Positions 57,281 to 64,000 of a DNA stretch of 64,000 nt are shown one piece after another. The position numbers were made by a program, and so were the translations under genes. This DNA comes from Brevundimonas guildfordensis (GTDB lineage: Bacteria; Pseudomonadota; Alphaproteobacteria; Caulobacterales; Caulobacteraceae), in NCBI RefSeq assembly GCF_014836405.1, contig NZ_JACSQU010000001.1, positions 868,001 through 932,000 on the forward strand, read 5' to 3'. Positions within the stretch are counted from its first letter, which is position 1. Each line of letters begins with the position of its first letter. A model generated the notes under the pieces. The model saw only the letters and a list, made by a program, of their open reading frames with translations, was not told where the DNA came from and ran no database searches.

Positions 57281-57579
57281 GATGGTTCCCCGAAACTCAC
57301 GTCGTTGAAGCCAAGGCCTACGCACCCAATGCGACGGTTCGCCGGGGCTTTTGTGAAACTCCTGCGAGGAATGGGCCGCACTCGCCGTATCGGGTCTCGG
57401 CTTTTCCCCACGCGCCTTGCCGTGCCGGGGTTTTTCCCGTATAGGCGCGCCCTTTCCAGGGCTTCGGTCCTGCTGCGGAACGTCAAAGGGTCGGGAAACT
57501 CCCGTCCGCCGCATCAGGAGCCATCGTGGACGAACTACCCGGTTCGCCTGCGCCGATGTCCGCCAAGGGAGAATACCGC
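57281..57579. other. Divergent promoter region before rpsF
   Basis: This region of just under 300 bases holds the rpsF promoter (57417-57445) and a leader of about 125 bases. A GTG at 57526 is in frame with rpsF but is not the likely start. The leader could carry the S6:S18 autoregulatory site known for rpsF mRNAs; I could not identify it with confidence. Confidence 0.5.
57417..57445 (+). promoter_or_regulatory. Predicted promoter of the rpsF-rpsR-rplI operon
   Basis: A -35 box TTGCCG (57417-57422) and a -10 box TATAGG (57440-57445) are separated by exactly 17 bases, with a T-run within the spacer. Position about 135 bases upstream of the rpsF start is suitable. Called by eye. Confidence 0.65.
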
Positions 57580-57957
57580 ATGGCTCTTTACGAGCACACG
57601 GTCATGACGCGCCAGGATATCTCGGCGCAACAGGCCGAAGCGCTGAACGACACCATCAAGGCTCTGATCGAAGAAAACGGCGGCTCCGTCGCCAAGATCG
57701 AGTACTGGGGTCTGCGCAACCTGACCTACCGGGTCAAGAAGAACCGCAAGGCTCACTATTCGCTGATGGCCGTCGACTGCCCGCCGGCCGCCATGGCCGA
57801 AGTCGAGCGCCAGCTGTCGATCAACGAAGACGTGCTGCGCTGGCTGACCATCCGCGTCGAGGAACTCGACCTGGAGCTGTCGCCCCTGCTGGCCCGCCGC
57901 GAACGCGAGCGTGACCGCAGCGCCCCGCGCGGCGAAGACGCCGCGGCTTCGGAATAA
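57580..57957 (+). CDS. rpsF: 30S ribosomal protein S6
   Basis: Binds 16S rRNA with S18 in the platform of the small subunit. The 125-residue protein begins [20 protein letters not shown], with [20 protein letters not shown] and [16 protein letters not shown]. The C-terminus is charged ([20 protein letters not shown]). AAGGGAGA just upstream supports the ATG at 57580 over an in-frame GTG 18 codons earlier. Confidence 0.98.
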   Translation: MALYEHTVMTRQDISAQQAEALNDTIKALIEENGGSVAKIEYWGLRNLTYRVKKNRKAHYSLMAVDCPPAAMAEVERQLSINEDVLRWLTIRVEELDLELSPLLARRERERDRSAPRGEDAAASE

Positions 57958-57968
57958 GGAACCGGATC

Positions 57969-58244
57969 ATGACCGATACGACTGCCCCCATCCCGGGCGC
58001 TCCGGCCGGCTCCGGCCCGGCCCGTCGCCCCTTCTATCGTCGCCGCAAGGTGTGCCCGTTCTCGGGCGCCAACGCGCCGAAGATCGACTACAAGGACGTG
58101 AAGCTGCTGCAGCGTTACGTCTCCGAACGCGGCAAGATCGTGCCTTCGCGCATCACCGCCGTTTCCGCCAAGAAGCAACGCGAACTGGCCAAGGCCATCA
58201 AGCGCGCCCGCTACCTGGCCCTGCTGCCGTACGTGGTGAAGTAA
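57969..58244 (+). CDS. rpsR: 30S ribosomal protein S18
   Basis: Partner of S6. The 91-residue protein has [40 protein letters not shown] and [25 protein letters not shown] precedes the ATG. It is 11 bases after rpsF and 1 base before rplI. Confidence 0.98.
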   Translation: MTDTTAPIPGAPAGSGPARRPFYRRRKVCPFSGANAPKIDYKDVKLLQRYVSERGKIVPSRITAVSAKKQRELAKAIKRARYLALLPYVVK

Positions 58245-58245
58245 G

Positions 58246-58830
58246 ATGAAGGTCGTTCTGCTGGAACGCGTCGAGAACCTCGGCGCCATCGGCGACGTCG
58301 TCACTGTCAAGGACGGTTTCGCCCGTAACTTCCTTCTGCCGCGCGACAAGGCTCGCCGCGCCACGGAAGCCAACCTGAAGGCCTTCGAAATCGAACGCGC
58401 CGCCATCGAGCAGCGCAACGAGAAGAACAAGGCCGACGCTCAGAAGATCGCCGACAAGATCGACGGTCAGAGCTACGTCATGATCCGTCAGGCTGGCGAA
58501 ACCGGCCAGCTGTACGGCTCGGTCGCCGGTCGCGACGTCGCTGAGGCCGTTCGCGCCGAAGGCGGCAAGGTCGAGCGCTCGCAGGTCGTGCTGAACACGG
58601 CGATCAAGACGCTGGGCGTCCACGAGGTGCTGGTCCGCCTGCACCCCGAGGTCTCGGCCACCGTCAAGATCAACATCGCCCGTTCGGCCGACGAAGCCGA
58701 GCGTCAGGCCAAGGGCGAGGACGTGATCCGCAGCCAGTTCGACGACGAGCGTCAAGCTGCTGATCAGGCCGCTCAGGAGCTGCTGGAAGGCGGCGCCGGC
58801 CAACAGGAAGGCTTCGGCGACGAAGCCTGA
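58246..58830 (+). CDS. rplI: 50S ribosomal protein L9
   Basis: A large-subunit protein with an N-terminal rRNA-binding domain ([20 protein letters not shown], then [15 protein letters not shown]), a long central helix, and a C-terminal domain ([20 protein letters not shown]). At 194 residues it is longer than the E. coli form because of a Glu/Gln-rich tail, usual in alphaproteobacteria. A strong terminator follows. Confidence 0.98.
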   Translation: MKVVLLERVENLGAIGDVVTVKDGFARNFLLPRDKARRATEANLKAFEIERAAIEQRNEKNKADAQKIADKIDGQSYVMIRQAGETGQLYGSVAGRDVAEAVRAEGGKVERSQVVLNTAIKTLGVHEVLVRLHPEVSATVKINIARSADEAERQAKGEDVIRSQFDDERQAADQAAQELLEGGAGQQEGFGDEA

Positions 58831-58854
58831 TCCTGTCGCTTCGGCGAGATGATC

Positions 58855-58890
58855 CAGGGGCGCTTCCGCAAGGAGGCGCCCCTTTTTCTT
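58855..58890 (+). terminator. Terminator of the rpsF-rpsR-rplI operon
   Basis: AGGGGCGCTTCC...GGAGGCGCCCCT forms a GC-rich stem with a short loop, followed by TTTTTCTT. It ends the ribosomal operon well before dnaB. Confidence 0.9.
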
Positions 58891-58905
58891 GCGCGCGACC
58901 GATGG

Positions 58906-58938
58906 GTGAGGGTTTAGCTAACCTAAACGGTCCCTCAC
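58906..58938. promoter_or_regulatory. Imperfect palindrome, possible operator
   Basis: The outer arms GTGAGGG (58906-58912) and CCCTCAC (58932-58938) enclose TTTAG (58913-58917) and CTAAA (58923-58927), with the centre CTAAC and a 4-base bulge. It is AT-rich at the core, unlike its surroundings. It may be a repressor site or part of the promoter of the receptor gene. Confidence 0.45.
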
Positions 58939-59015
58939 ACAATCTCGATAGGCGTCGCCGCTTTCGCACCGCAATATCGCCATGGCCCGTCGCCGTTGAC
59001 GGGCAGGAGATGACG

Positions 59016-59090
59016 ATGCGCCCCGGCTTTTACGCCCGCCTGCATCGCCCGGTCGCCAGACCGCCGCGATGTCCAGGCCCGCGACCCTGA
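59016..59090 (+). CDS. Candidate leader peptide (24 residues)
   Basis: ATG 59016 stands at ideal distance from AGGAG (59005-59009) and opens a 24-codon frame starting MRPGFYARLHRPV and ending in CPGPRP. The second half has a run of codons rarely used in this genome (AGA, CGA, TGT, CCA, CGA), with six Arg and seven Pro in total. The stop TGA (59088-59090) lies inside the first arm of a stem-loop. Position, size, codon bias and overlap with the stem are all as expected for a translated attenuator upstream of the receptor. It could instead be a chance frame. Confidence 0.5.
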   Translation: MRPGFYARLHRPVARPPRCPGPRP

Positions 59091-59133
59091 AACCACCCGC
59101 CCCGACCGGTCCGCCGCCGGTCTGCGGTTTCAG
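59087..59133 (+). promoter_or_regulatory. Nested stem-loop downstream of the leader frame
   Basis: CTGAAACC (59087-59094) pairs with GGTTTCAG (59126-59133), and inside it GACCGG (59104-59109) pairs with CCGGTC (59117-59122). The first arm covers the leader stop codon, so a ribosome finishing the leader frame would block the stem. No strong T-run follows, so any effect might be on translation or Rho action rather than intrinsic termination. Confidence 0.5.
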
Positions 59134-59231
59134 CACGCCTTCGGAATTCCTCTTCCCGACGCGCCCGACGCCCGTCCTCCCTCGGCGGCGATCACAGGCC
59201 CGCGCCCAATCAGAAAAGACGACCTCTCGAG

Positions 59232-61655
59232 ATGACCTCCCGCTTCCCCCGCCGCCCCGCCCTTCTGGCCGCCGCATCCGGCGCCGCCCTGATGATCGCC
59301 GGCGCCGCCAGCGCCCAGACCGCGCCCGACGCGCCGGCGCCTGACGAAATCACCTCCGTCGACGACATCGTGGTGACAGGCACCCGCGCCCCGGCGCGCT
59401 CGCGCCTCGACACCCTGGCGCCCGTCGACGTGGTGACGGCCGAGACCCTGCAGAACCGCGGCACGACCGAGTTCGCCGCCGCCCTCGCCCAGACGGTGCC
59501 GTCCCTGACCTTCCAGCGGCCGGCCGCCAACGACGGCACCGACTCCATTCGCCCCGCCACCCTGCGCGGCCTGTCGCCCGACCAGACCCTGGTGCTGCTC
59601 AACGGCACGCGCCGCCACGCCTCCGCCCTGGTCAACGTCAACGGCACGGTCGGGCGCGGCTCGGCCGCCGTGGACCTCAACGCCATCCCCAGCACCGCCC
59701 TGGACCGGGTCGAGGTGCTGCGCGACGGCGCGTCGGCGCAATACGGCTCGGACGCCATCGCCGGGGTCATCAACCTGCGCCTGAAGGAAGCCCGCGAGGG
59801 CGGCGGCGCCAGCGTCACCTACGGCCAGTATTTCACGGATGTGGAGACCGCGCGCGGCAAGCGCGATGAAGAAGACGGCCGCGCCGTCACCGCCTCGGCC
59901 TGGCAGGGCTTCGGACTGGGCTCGGACGGCTTCCTGACCCTGTCTGCGGAATATTCCGACCGCGACCCGACCAACCGCTCGGACTTCGATCCGCGGCCCG
60001 CCGCCAACGGCGCCGTCACCGCCCGCTTCGGCGACCCCAAGGTCGAGCAGTGGACCGTCTTCGCCAACGCGGGCAAGCCGTTGAGCGCAGACTGGGAAGC
60101 CTACGGCTGGGCCGGCTATCAGGAGCGGGACAGCACCTCGGCCGCCTTCCCGCGCCTGTCGGACAACCCCAACAACGTGCCGGCGATCTACCCCAACGGC
60201 TTCCTGCCCAAGATCGCCATCAACTCTCAGGACGTCTCGACCGCCGGCGGCCTGCGTGGGACCCTGGCCGGATGGGACGCGGACTTCAGCCTGGTCTATG
60301 GCCGCAACGCCCTGGACTTCCGCACCGAGGATTCGCTGAACGCCACCTATGGTGCCGCCTCTCCGACCAGCTTCGATTCAGGCGGCCTGACCTATGACCA
60401 GCTGGTCTTCGGCGCCGACTTCACGCGCCAGTTCGAGGTCGGCCTCGATGGCGGCCCGCTGAACTTCGCTTGGGGTCTGGAGGCCCGCAAGGAGAACTAC
60501 CAGATCGACGCCGGTCAGCCGGAATCCTGGAACCGCGGCCCGCTGGGCTCGAACACCGCCCTGGCCGGCGGCGCCCAGGGCTTCGTGGGCTTCCAGCCCT
60601 CGAACGCGGTGGATGAAGATCGCGACGCCGTCGCCCTCTACGCCGATGTCGAGATCCCGCTGACCGAGAAGCTGACGGTCGAGGGCGCGCTGCGCGTCGA
60701 GGACTATTCCGACTTCGGCGACGCCCAGACGGGCAAGCTGGCCGCGCGCTACGACTTCACCCCGAGCTTCGCCCTGCGCGGTTCGGTGTCGACCGGCTTC
60801 CGCGCGCCGTCCCTGCAACAGAGCTTCTTCACCTCGACCTCCTCGGTCGTCCAGAACGGCGGCTTCGTCGAGACCGGCACCTTCCCGGCCACCAGCGAGG
60901 TCGCCTCCGTCCTGGGCGCCCGCCCGCTGAAGCCTGAGACCTCGACCAACTACACGCTCGGCGCCGTGATCCGTCTGGGCGCCTTCGACCTCACCGTCGA
61001 CGCCTATCGCATCGAGATCGAGGACCAGATCGTCCTGTCGGAGCTGATCAATCGCAGCTTCTCGCCGCAGGTCGCCGGCCTGCTGGACCCGCTGGGCGTC
61101 CAGGCCGCGCGCTTCTTCCTCAACGGCGTGGCGACCGAGACGCAGGGTATCGACGTCGTCGGCCGCTATCGCCTGCGCACCGACACGGCCGGCGACTGGG
61201 ACTTCACCGTCGCCGCCAACGTCAACGACGTCAGCGTGACCCGGGCGCCGACCTCATCGTCCGTGCTGAACCCGGTCCCGACCCTGTTCGCGCGCCAGCG
61301 GATCCTCACCATCGAGGAAGGCACGCCCGATACGAAGGTCTCCGCCTCGGCCGACTGGAGCCAGGGCCGCTGGGGCGCCACGGCGCGGGCGACCTATTAC
61401 GCCAGCGTGCTGCAGCCCGGTTCGGTGCCCGCCAACGACTATTCGACCGGCGACAAGACCACCATCGACCTGGAAGGCCGCTTCCAGCTCACCGACCGGG
61501 TCGGCCTCGCCATCGGCGTCGAGAACGTGTTCGACGAATACCCCGACTTCGTGCCGGCCAACCTCAACAACAACGGCGTGCTGGGCTTCCCCTACTACTC
61601 GCCGTTCGGCTTCAACGGCCGCTACGGCTACGCCCGCGTGAGCGTGAGGTGGTGA
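59232..61655 (+). CDS. TonB-dependent outer-membrane receptor
   Basis: An active uptake channel of the outer membrane, powered through TonB. The 807-residue protein has a signal peptide (to about residue 29, AASAQTA), a TonB-box-like VDDIVVTGTRA, a plug domain with TLRGLSPDQTLVLLNGTRRH and VEVLRDGASAQYGSDAIAGV, and a 22-strand-type barrel ending in GRYGYARVSVRW (terminal aromatic). The substrate is not evident. It stands between rplI and dnaB, a place where most relatives have no such gene, and its leader suggests regulation. Confidence 0.93.
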   Translation: MTSRFPRRPALLAAASGAALMIAGAASAQTAPDAPAPDEITSVDDIVVTGTRAPARSRLDTLAPVDVVTAETLQNRGTTEFAAALAQTVPSLTFQRPAANDGTDSIRPATLRGLSPDQTLVLLNGTRRHASALVNVNGTVGRGSAAVDLNAIPSTALDRVEVLRDGASAQYGSDAIAGVINLRLKEAREGGGASVTYGQYFTDVETARGKRDEEDGRAVTASAWQGFGLGSDGFLTLSAEYSDRDPTNRSDFDPRPAANGAVTARFGDPKVEQWTVFANAGKPLSADWEAYGWAGYQERDSTSAAFPRLSDNPNNVPAIYPNGFLPKIAINSQDVSTAGGLRGTLAGWDADFSLVYGRNALDFRTEDSLNATYGAASPTSFDSGGLTYDQLVFGADFTRQFEVGLDGGPLNFAWGLEARKENYQIDAGQPESWNRGPLGSNTALAGGAQGFVGFQPSNAVDEDRDAVALYADVEIPLTEKLTVEGALRVEDYSDFGDAQTGKLAARYDFTPSFALRGSVSTGFRAPSLQQSFFTSTSSVVQNGGFVETGTFPATSEVASVLGARPLKPETSTNYTLGAVIRLGAFDLTVDAYRIEIEDQIVLSELINRSFSPQVAGLLDPLGVQAARFFLNGVATETQGIDVVGRYRLRTDTAGDWDFTVAANVNDVSVTRAPTSSSVLNPVPTLFARQRILTIEEGTPDTKVSASADWSQGRWGATARATYYASVLQPGSVPANDYSTGDKTTIDLEGRFQLTDRVGLAIGVENVFDEYPDFVPANLNNNGVLGFPYYSPFGFNGRYGYARVSVRW

Positions 61656-61702
61656 GGCCGCGCGCCCGAGGCTTCCTCCCCAGCCTTTGAGCGTGCGCCT
61701 GT

Positions 61703-61739
61703 CGTCAGGCGCGGCGCGCCGCAGCCGCCGCGCCTGACG
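61703..61739. repeat. Stable inverted repeat after the TonB receptor gene
   Basis: CGTCAGGCGCGGC (61703-61715) pairs with GCCGCGCCTGACG (61727-61739). The following bases are A-rich (AAAAC), not T-rich, so on the plus strand it is not a textbook intrinsic terminator, although it may still end or protect the receptor transcript. Confidence 0.6.
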
Positions 61740-61824
61740 AAAACTTAATGTCCGACAGCGTTCATCGGCCATGGTTCTCTGATGAGGCGCGAGCTAGGCT
61801 TCAGCGTCTCTCGAGAGGAAAGCC

Positions 61825-62202
61825 ATGAAGCCCGCTGCGTTCGCCGTCGTCGCCGCCCTCGCCCTGTCCGCCCTGCCGGGCGCAGCCGCCGCCATGACGG
61901 TTCAGGAGTTCCTGACCTCCGCCAACCGCATTCCGCGCAATCCGACCGCCCTGCTGCGCGCCGATGCACGCCGCTTGATGAGCGAGATGAACGGCGCCTT
62001 CAAAGCCGTGCGCGATGACCAGACCGCCGCCGCAGCCGCCGGCCGCCAGGCCGCGACCTGCATTCCTCAAGGCGCCAAGATCAGCCTGTCGCCCGACATG
62101 ATCCTGGACCGGTTCAACGCCATCCCGGCCTCGCGCCGCCACATCAGCGTGAACCAGGCCGTTCGCGAATGGATGGCCGAGCGATATCCCTGCCCGGCCT
62201 GA
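61825..62202 (+). CDS. Small secreted protein, Rap1a/Tai-like (paralogue 1)
   Basis: A 125-residue exported protein: signal peptide (AVVAALALSALPGAAAA), then MTVQEFLTSANRIPRNPTAL, a helical middle, CIPQGAKISLSPDMILDRFN, and a C-terminal VNQAVREWMAERYPC. The two cysteines probably form a disulphide. The CIP...YPC pattern resembles the Rap1a/Tai family, whose founders are immunity proteins of type VI effectors; no effector is seen nearby, so that role is not implied. GAGAGGAAA upstream of the ATG is a good ribosome site. Confidence 0.75.
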   Translation: MKPAAFAVVAALALSALPGAAAAMTVQEFLTSANRIPRNPTALLRADARRLMSEMNGAFKAVRDDQTAAAAAGRQAATCIPQGAKISLSPDMILDRFNAIPASRRHISVNQAVREWMAERYPCPA

Positions 62203-62249
62203 TCGCCGCCGCACTTGCACTGCGGCGTCGGCGGGCGCATCTACCCCGC

Positions 62250-62651
62250 ATGTCGCGTTTCGTTCTTGCCCTCATCGCCGCGCCTCTGGCTTCGGTGACG
62301 CTGCTCGTCTCCGCTCCGACGGCTCAGGCCCAGTCGTCCGAGATGACCGTCCAGCAGTTTCTGAACATCGGCCAGAACATTCCGCGCAACCGCGCCGTGG
62401 CCATGATGCGCCCTGATACCCGACGCCTCATTCGCGAAGTCACCGGCGCCGTGAGCACGGTCAAGGCCGAGCAGGCCTCGGCTGTATCCGCAGGCCGCCG
62501 CCCGGCTCACTGCATCCCCGCCTCGGGCACCGGCATCACTCCCGAGGGCCTTGTCGCCCGCTTCGAGACCATGCCCGAGGCCCGCCGTCGCGTCACCGTG
62601 ACCCAGGCCGTGCGCGACTGGATGATCGAACGCTACCCCTGCCGCGCCTGA
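62250..62651 (+). CDS. Small secreted protein, Rap1a/Tai-like (paralogue 2)
   Basis: A 133-residue exported relative of the preceding gene: signal peptide (LLVSAPTAQAQS), MTVQQFLNIGQNIPRNRAVA, HCIPASGTGITPEGLVARFE and VTQAVRDWMIERYPC. The pair shares MTVQ(E/Q)FL, IPRN, ADARRL/DTRRLI, CIP and ERYPC, so it arose by tandem duplication. Both are probably periplasmic. No function is known. Confidence 0.75.
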   Translation: MSRFVLALIAAPLASVTLLVSAPTAQAQSSEMTVQQFLNIGQNIPRNRAVAMMRPDTRRLIREVTGAVSTVKAEQASAVSAGRRPAHCIPASGTGITPEGLVARFETMPEARRRVTVTQAVRDWMIERYPCRA

Positions 62652-62679
62652 CGGCCTCTCACTGATCCGACAGCGGTTT

Positions 62680-62714
62680 TCCACGCCCGTCCACAGGCGT
62701 CGGCGACTGTCCAC
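62680..62714 (+). promoter_or_regulatory. Phased TCCAC motifs upstream of dnaB
   Basis: TCCAC occurs at 62680, 62690 and 62710, in the contexts TTTTCCACG, CGTCCACAG and TGTCCACGA. Each shares six or seven bases with the DnaA box TTATCCACA, and the spacings of 10 and 20 bases put them on one face of the helix. A DnaA-binding site controlling dnaB is possible but unproven. Confidence 0.35.
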
Positions 62715-62762
62715 GACCACGACCGCGCCCGCGTCTGACGCAGGGCGCGCCTATGTCTATTG

Positions 62763-64000
62763 ATGATGCCGATGAACGCCTTCGCCCCGATGCCCTACGA
62801 CTCCCCCCACGACGCCGTCCAGGTGTCGTCCATGCCTCACAACCTGGAGGCGGAGCAGGCGCTGCTGGGCTCGCTGATGTTCGACAACGCCGTGTTCGAG
62901 CGCCTGTCGGACCGACTGCGCGGCAGCCATTTCTACGAGCCCTTCCACCAGCGGCTGTTCGACGCAATCGAGGACCACATCCGTCAGGGCCTGCTGGCCG
63001 AGCCCACCATCCTGATGGAGCGGTTCAAGCAGGACCCGGCCTTCCAGGAATTCGGCGGCCTGCGCTATCTCGCCGACCTGGTGGACCGGGCGCCGCCCGC
63101 CGCCAACGCCCCCGACTACGCCCGCGTCGTCTATGACCTGGCCCTGCGCCGCGACCTGATCCGCATCGGCGGCGAGATCATCAAGGAGGCGCCCAACCCC
63201 GAGACGCCCGCCGACGAACAGATCGAACAGGCCGAGCAGACCCTCTATTCCCTCGCCGAGACGGGCAAGCCGTCGTCAGGCTTCGTCAGCTTCTCCCACG
63301 CCCTGTCGGGCGCCGTGGAGATGGCGGGCGAGGCCTATCAGCGCGAGGGCAAGCTGGCCGGTCTGGCCACCCGCCTGGACGACCTGGACCAGAAGCTGGG
63401 CGGCCTGCACCCCTCCGACCTTCTGATCCTCGCGGGCCGACCGTCGATGGGTAAGACGGCGCTGGCGACCAACATCGCCTTCAACGTCGCGCGCAACTAT
63501 CGCTGGGAGCCGACGCCGGACGGCGGGCGCAAGACCGTCGATGGCGGCGTCGTCGCCTTCTACTCGCTGGAAATGAGCGCCGAACAGCTGGCAATGCGTA
63601 TCCTGGCCGATGCGTCCGGCGTGTCCTCGGACAAGCTGCGCAAGGGCGAGATCGACGCCTCGGACTTCGGCAAGATCCGCGACGCCGCCATCGAGATCGG
63701 CGAAAGTCCGCTGTACATCGACGCCACCGGCGGCCTGTCCATCTCCAAGCTGGCGGCGCGCGCGCGACGGCTGAAGCGGATGGAAAACGGCCTCGACCTG
63801 ATCGTGGTCGACTACCTCCAGCTCGTCACCACCGGCGACAGCGGCGGCCAGAAGAACCGGGTGCAGGAAGTCTCTGAAATCACCGGCGGCCTCAAGGCCC
63901 TGGCCAAGGAACTGAACGTGCCGATCATCGCCCTGTCGCAGCTGTCTCGTCAGGTCGAGAACCGCGAGGACAAGCGGCCCCAGCTGTCCGACCTGCGTGA
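62763..64000 (+). CDS. dnaB: Replicative DNA helicase DnaB (3' end outside the window)
   Basis: The hexameric helicase that unwinds DNA at the fork. At least 412 codons are visible. The N-terminal domain has MPHNLEAEQALLGSLMFDN and FYEPFHQRLFDAI; the RecA-like domain has LDDLDQKLGGLHPSDLLILA, Walker A GRPSMGKTALA, FYSLEMSAEQLAMR, Walker B LDLIVVDYLQLV, and IALSQLSRQVENR. Three in-frame ATGs (62763, 62766, 62772) are possible starts; none has a clear ribosome site. In many bacteria dnaB follows rplI directly; here 3.9 kb intervene. Confidence 0.96.
   Translation, partial: MMPMNAFAPMPYDSPHDAVQVSSMPHNLEAEQALLGSLMFDNAVFERLSDRLRGSHFYEPFHQRLFDAIEDHIRQGLLAEPTILMERFKQDPAFQEFGGLRYLADLVDRAPPAANAPDYARVVYDLALRRDLIRIGGEIIKEAPNPETPADEQIEQAEQTLYSLAETGKPSSGFVSFSHALSGAVEMAGEAYQREGKLAGLATRLDDLDQKLGGLHPSDLLILAGRPSMGKTALATNIAFNVARNYRWEPTPDGGRKTVDGGVVAFYSLEMSAEQLAMRILADASGVSSDKLRKGEIDASDFGKIRDAAIEIGESPLYIDATGGLSISKLAARARRLKRMENGLDLIVVDYLQLVTTGDSGGQKNRVQEVSEITGGLKALAKELNVPIIALSQLSRQVENREDKRPQLSDLR

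Larger units (their letters stand above)
58891..59231. other. Leader region of the TonB receptor gene
   Basis: Between the ribosomal terminator and the receptor start lie a 33-base imperfect palindrome (58906-58938), a short open frame with a strong ribosome site (59016-59090), and a nested stem-loop (59087-59133). Nothing else was recognised in it. Confidence 0.6.

Noticed and set aside
57526..57579. GTG start 18 codons upstream of rpsF
   Set aside because: S6 proteins begin with M-A-x-Y-E, and AAGGGAGA stands directly before the ATG at 57580.
61703..61739. Intrinsic terminator for the TonB receptor gene
   Set aside because: The stem is strong but is followed by AAAAC rather than a T-run on the plus strand, so it is listed only as an inverted repeat.

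Overview
The window is chromosomal DNA from an alphaproteobacterium of the order Caulobacterales, most likely Brevundimonas or a close relative. This is inferred from the very high GC and coding density, the hdaA-ppk-ppx-rnd block, an RNase E with an acidic insert in its S1 domain and a C-terminal GWW motif, an NDUFA12-type complex I accessory gene, and several small exported protein families. It is mostly core genome in tightly packed operons, with many ATGA start/stop overlaps. No rRNA, tRNA, CRISPR array, prophage or insertion sequence was seen.

Layout. 1-7.4 kb: a family 5 uracil-DNA glycosylase, an AmiC-type amidase facing away from rne across a 449-bp structured leader, then an M48/TPR protease and a DsbA-like protein. 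7.4-9.3 kb: a palindromic repeat, thiG and thiS split by a second repeat, and a DUF1493 gene. 9.3-13.4 kb: aroQ, accB, accC and aat, converging on DUF2155 and NDUFA12 genes. 13.6-16.3 kb: a colinear but catalytically stripped relative of B12-dependent ribonucleotide reductase. 16.4-17.9 kb: two exported pentapeptide-repeat proteins. 17.9-31.7 kb: aspS, hdaA, ppk, ppx, rnd, purM, an S10 peptidase, purN, an M13 peptidase and a small lipoprotein. 31.8-37.2 kb: ndk, an ABC-F ATPase, DUF2164, and a pepA-holC-lipoprotein-lipoprotein operon. 37.3-48.7 kb: lptF-lptG-lptD-surA-pdxA-rsmA-aminotransferase, an L,D-transpeptidase, and a gmk-deaminase pair. 48.8-50.1 kb: a two-gene islet, partly AT-rich. 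50.1-55.7 kb (minus strand): fabD-fabG-acpP-fabF-mltG-yicC. 55.8-57.3 kb: a secreted phosphatase. 57.4-64 kb: rpsF-rpsR-rplI, then a TonB-dependent receptor with an unusual leader, two small secreted paralogues, and dnaB running off the window.

How the genes work together. Envelope biogenesis dominates: lipopolysaccharide export (LptF, LptG, LptD), outer-membrane protein folding (SurA, the BepA-like M48 protein, DsbA-like protein), peptidoglycan remodelling (AmiC, MltG, L,D-transpeptidase) and fatty acid synthesis (AccBC, FabD/G/F, AcpP). A second theme is RNA turnover and replication control (RNase E, RNase D, YicC-type nuclease, HdaA, HolC, DnaB) and nucleotide supply (PurM, PurN, Gmk, Ndk).

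Most worth a second look are the inactive-looking NrdJ relative (13663-16287), the short rare-codon reading frame followed by a nested stem-loop ahead of the TonB receptor (59016-59133), the folded rne leader, and the islet inserted between yicC and gmk.
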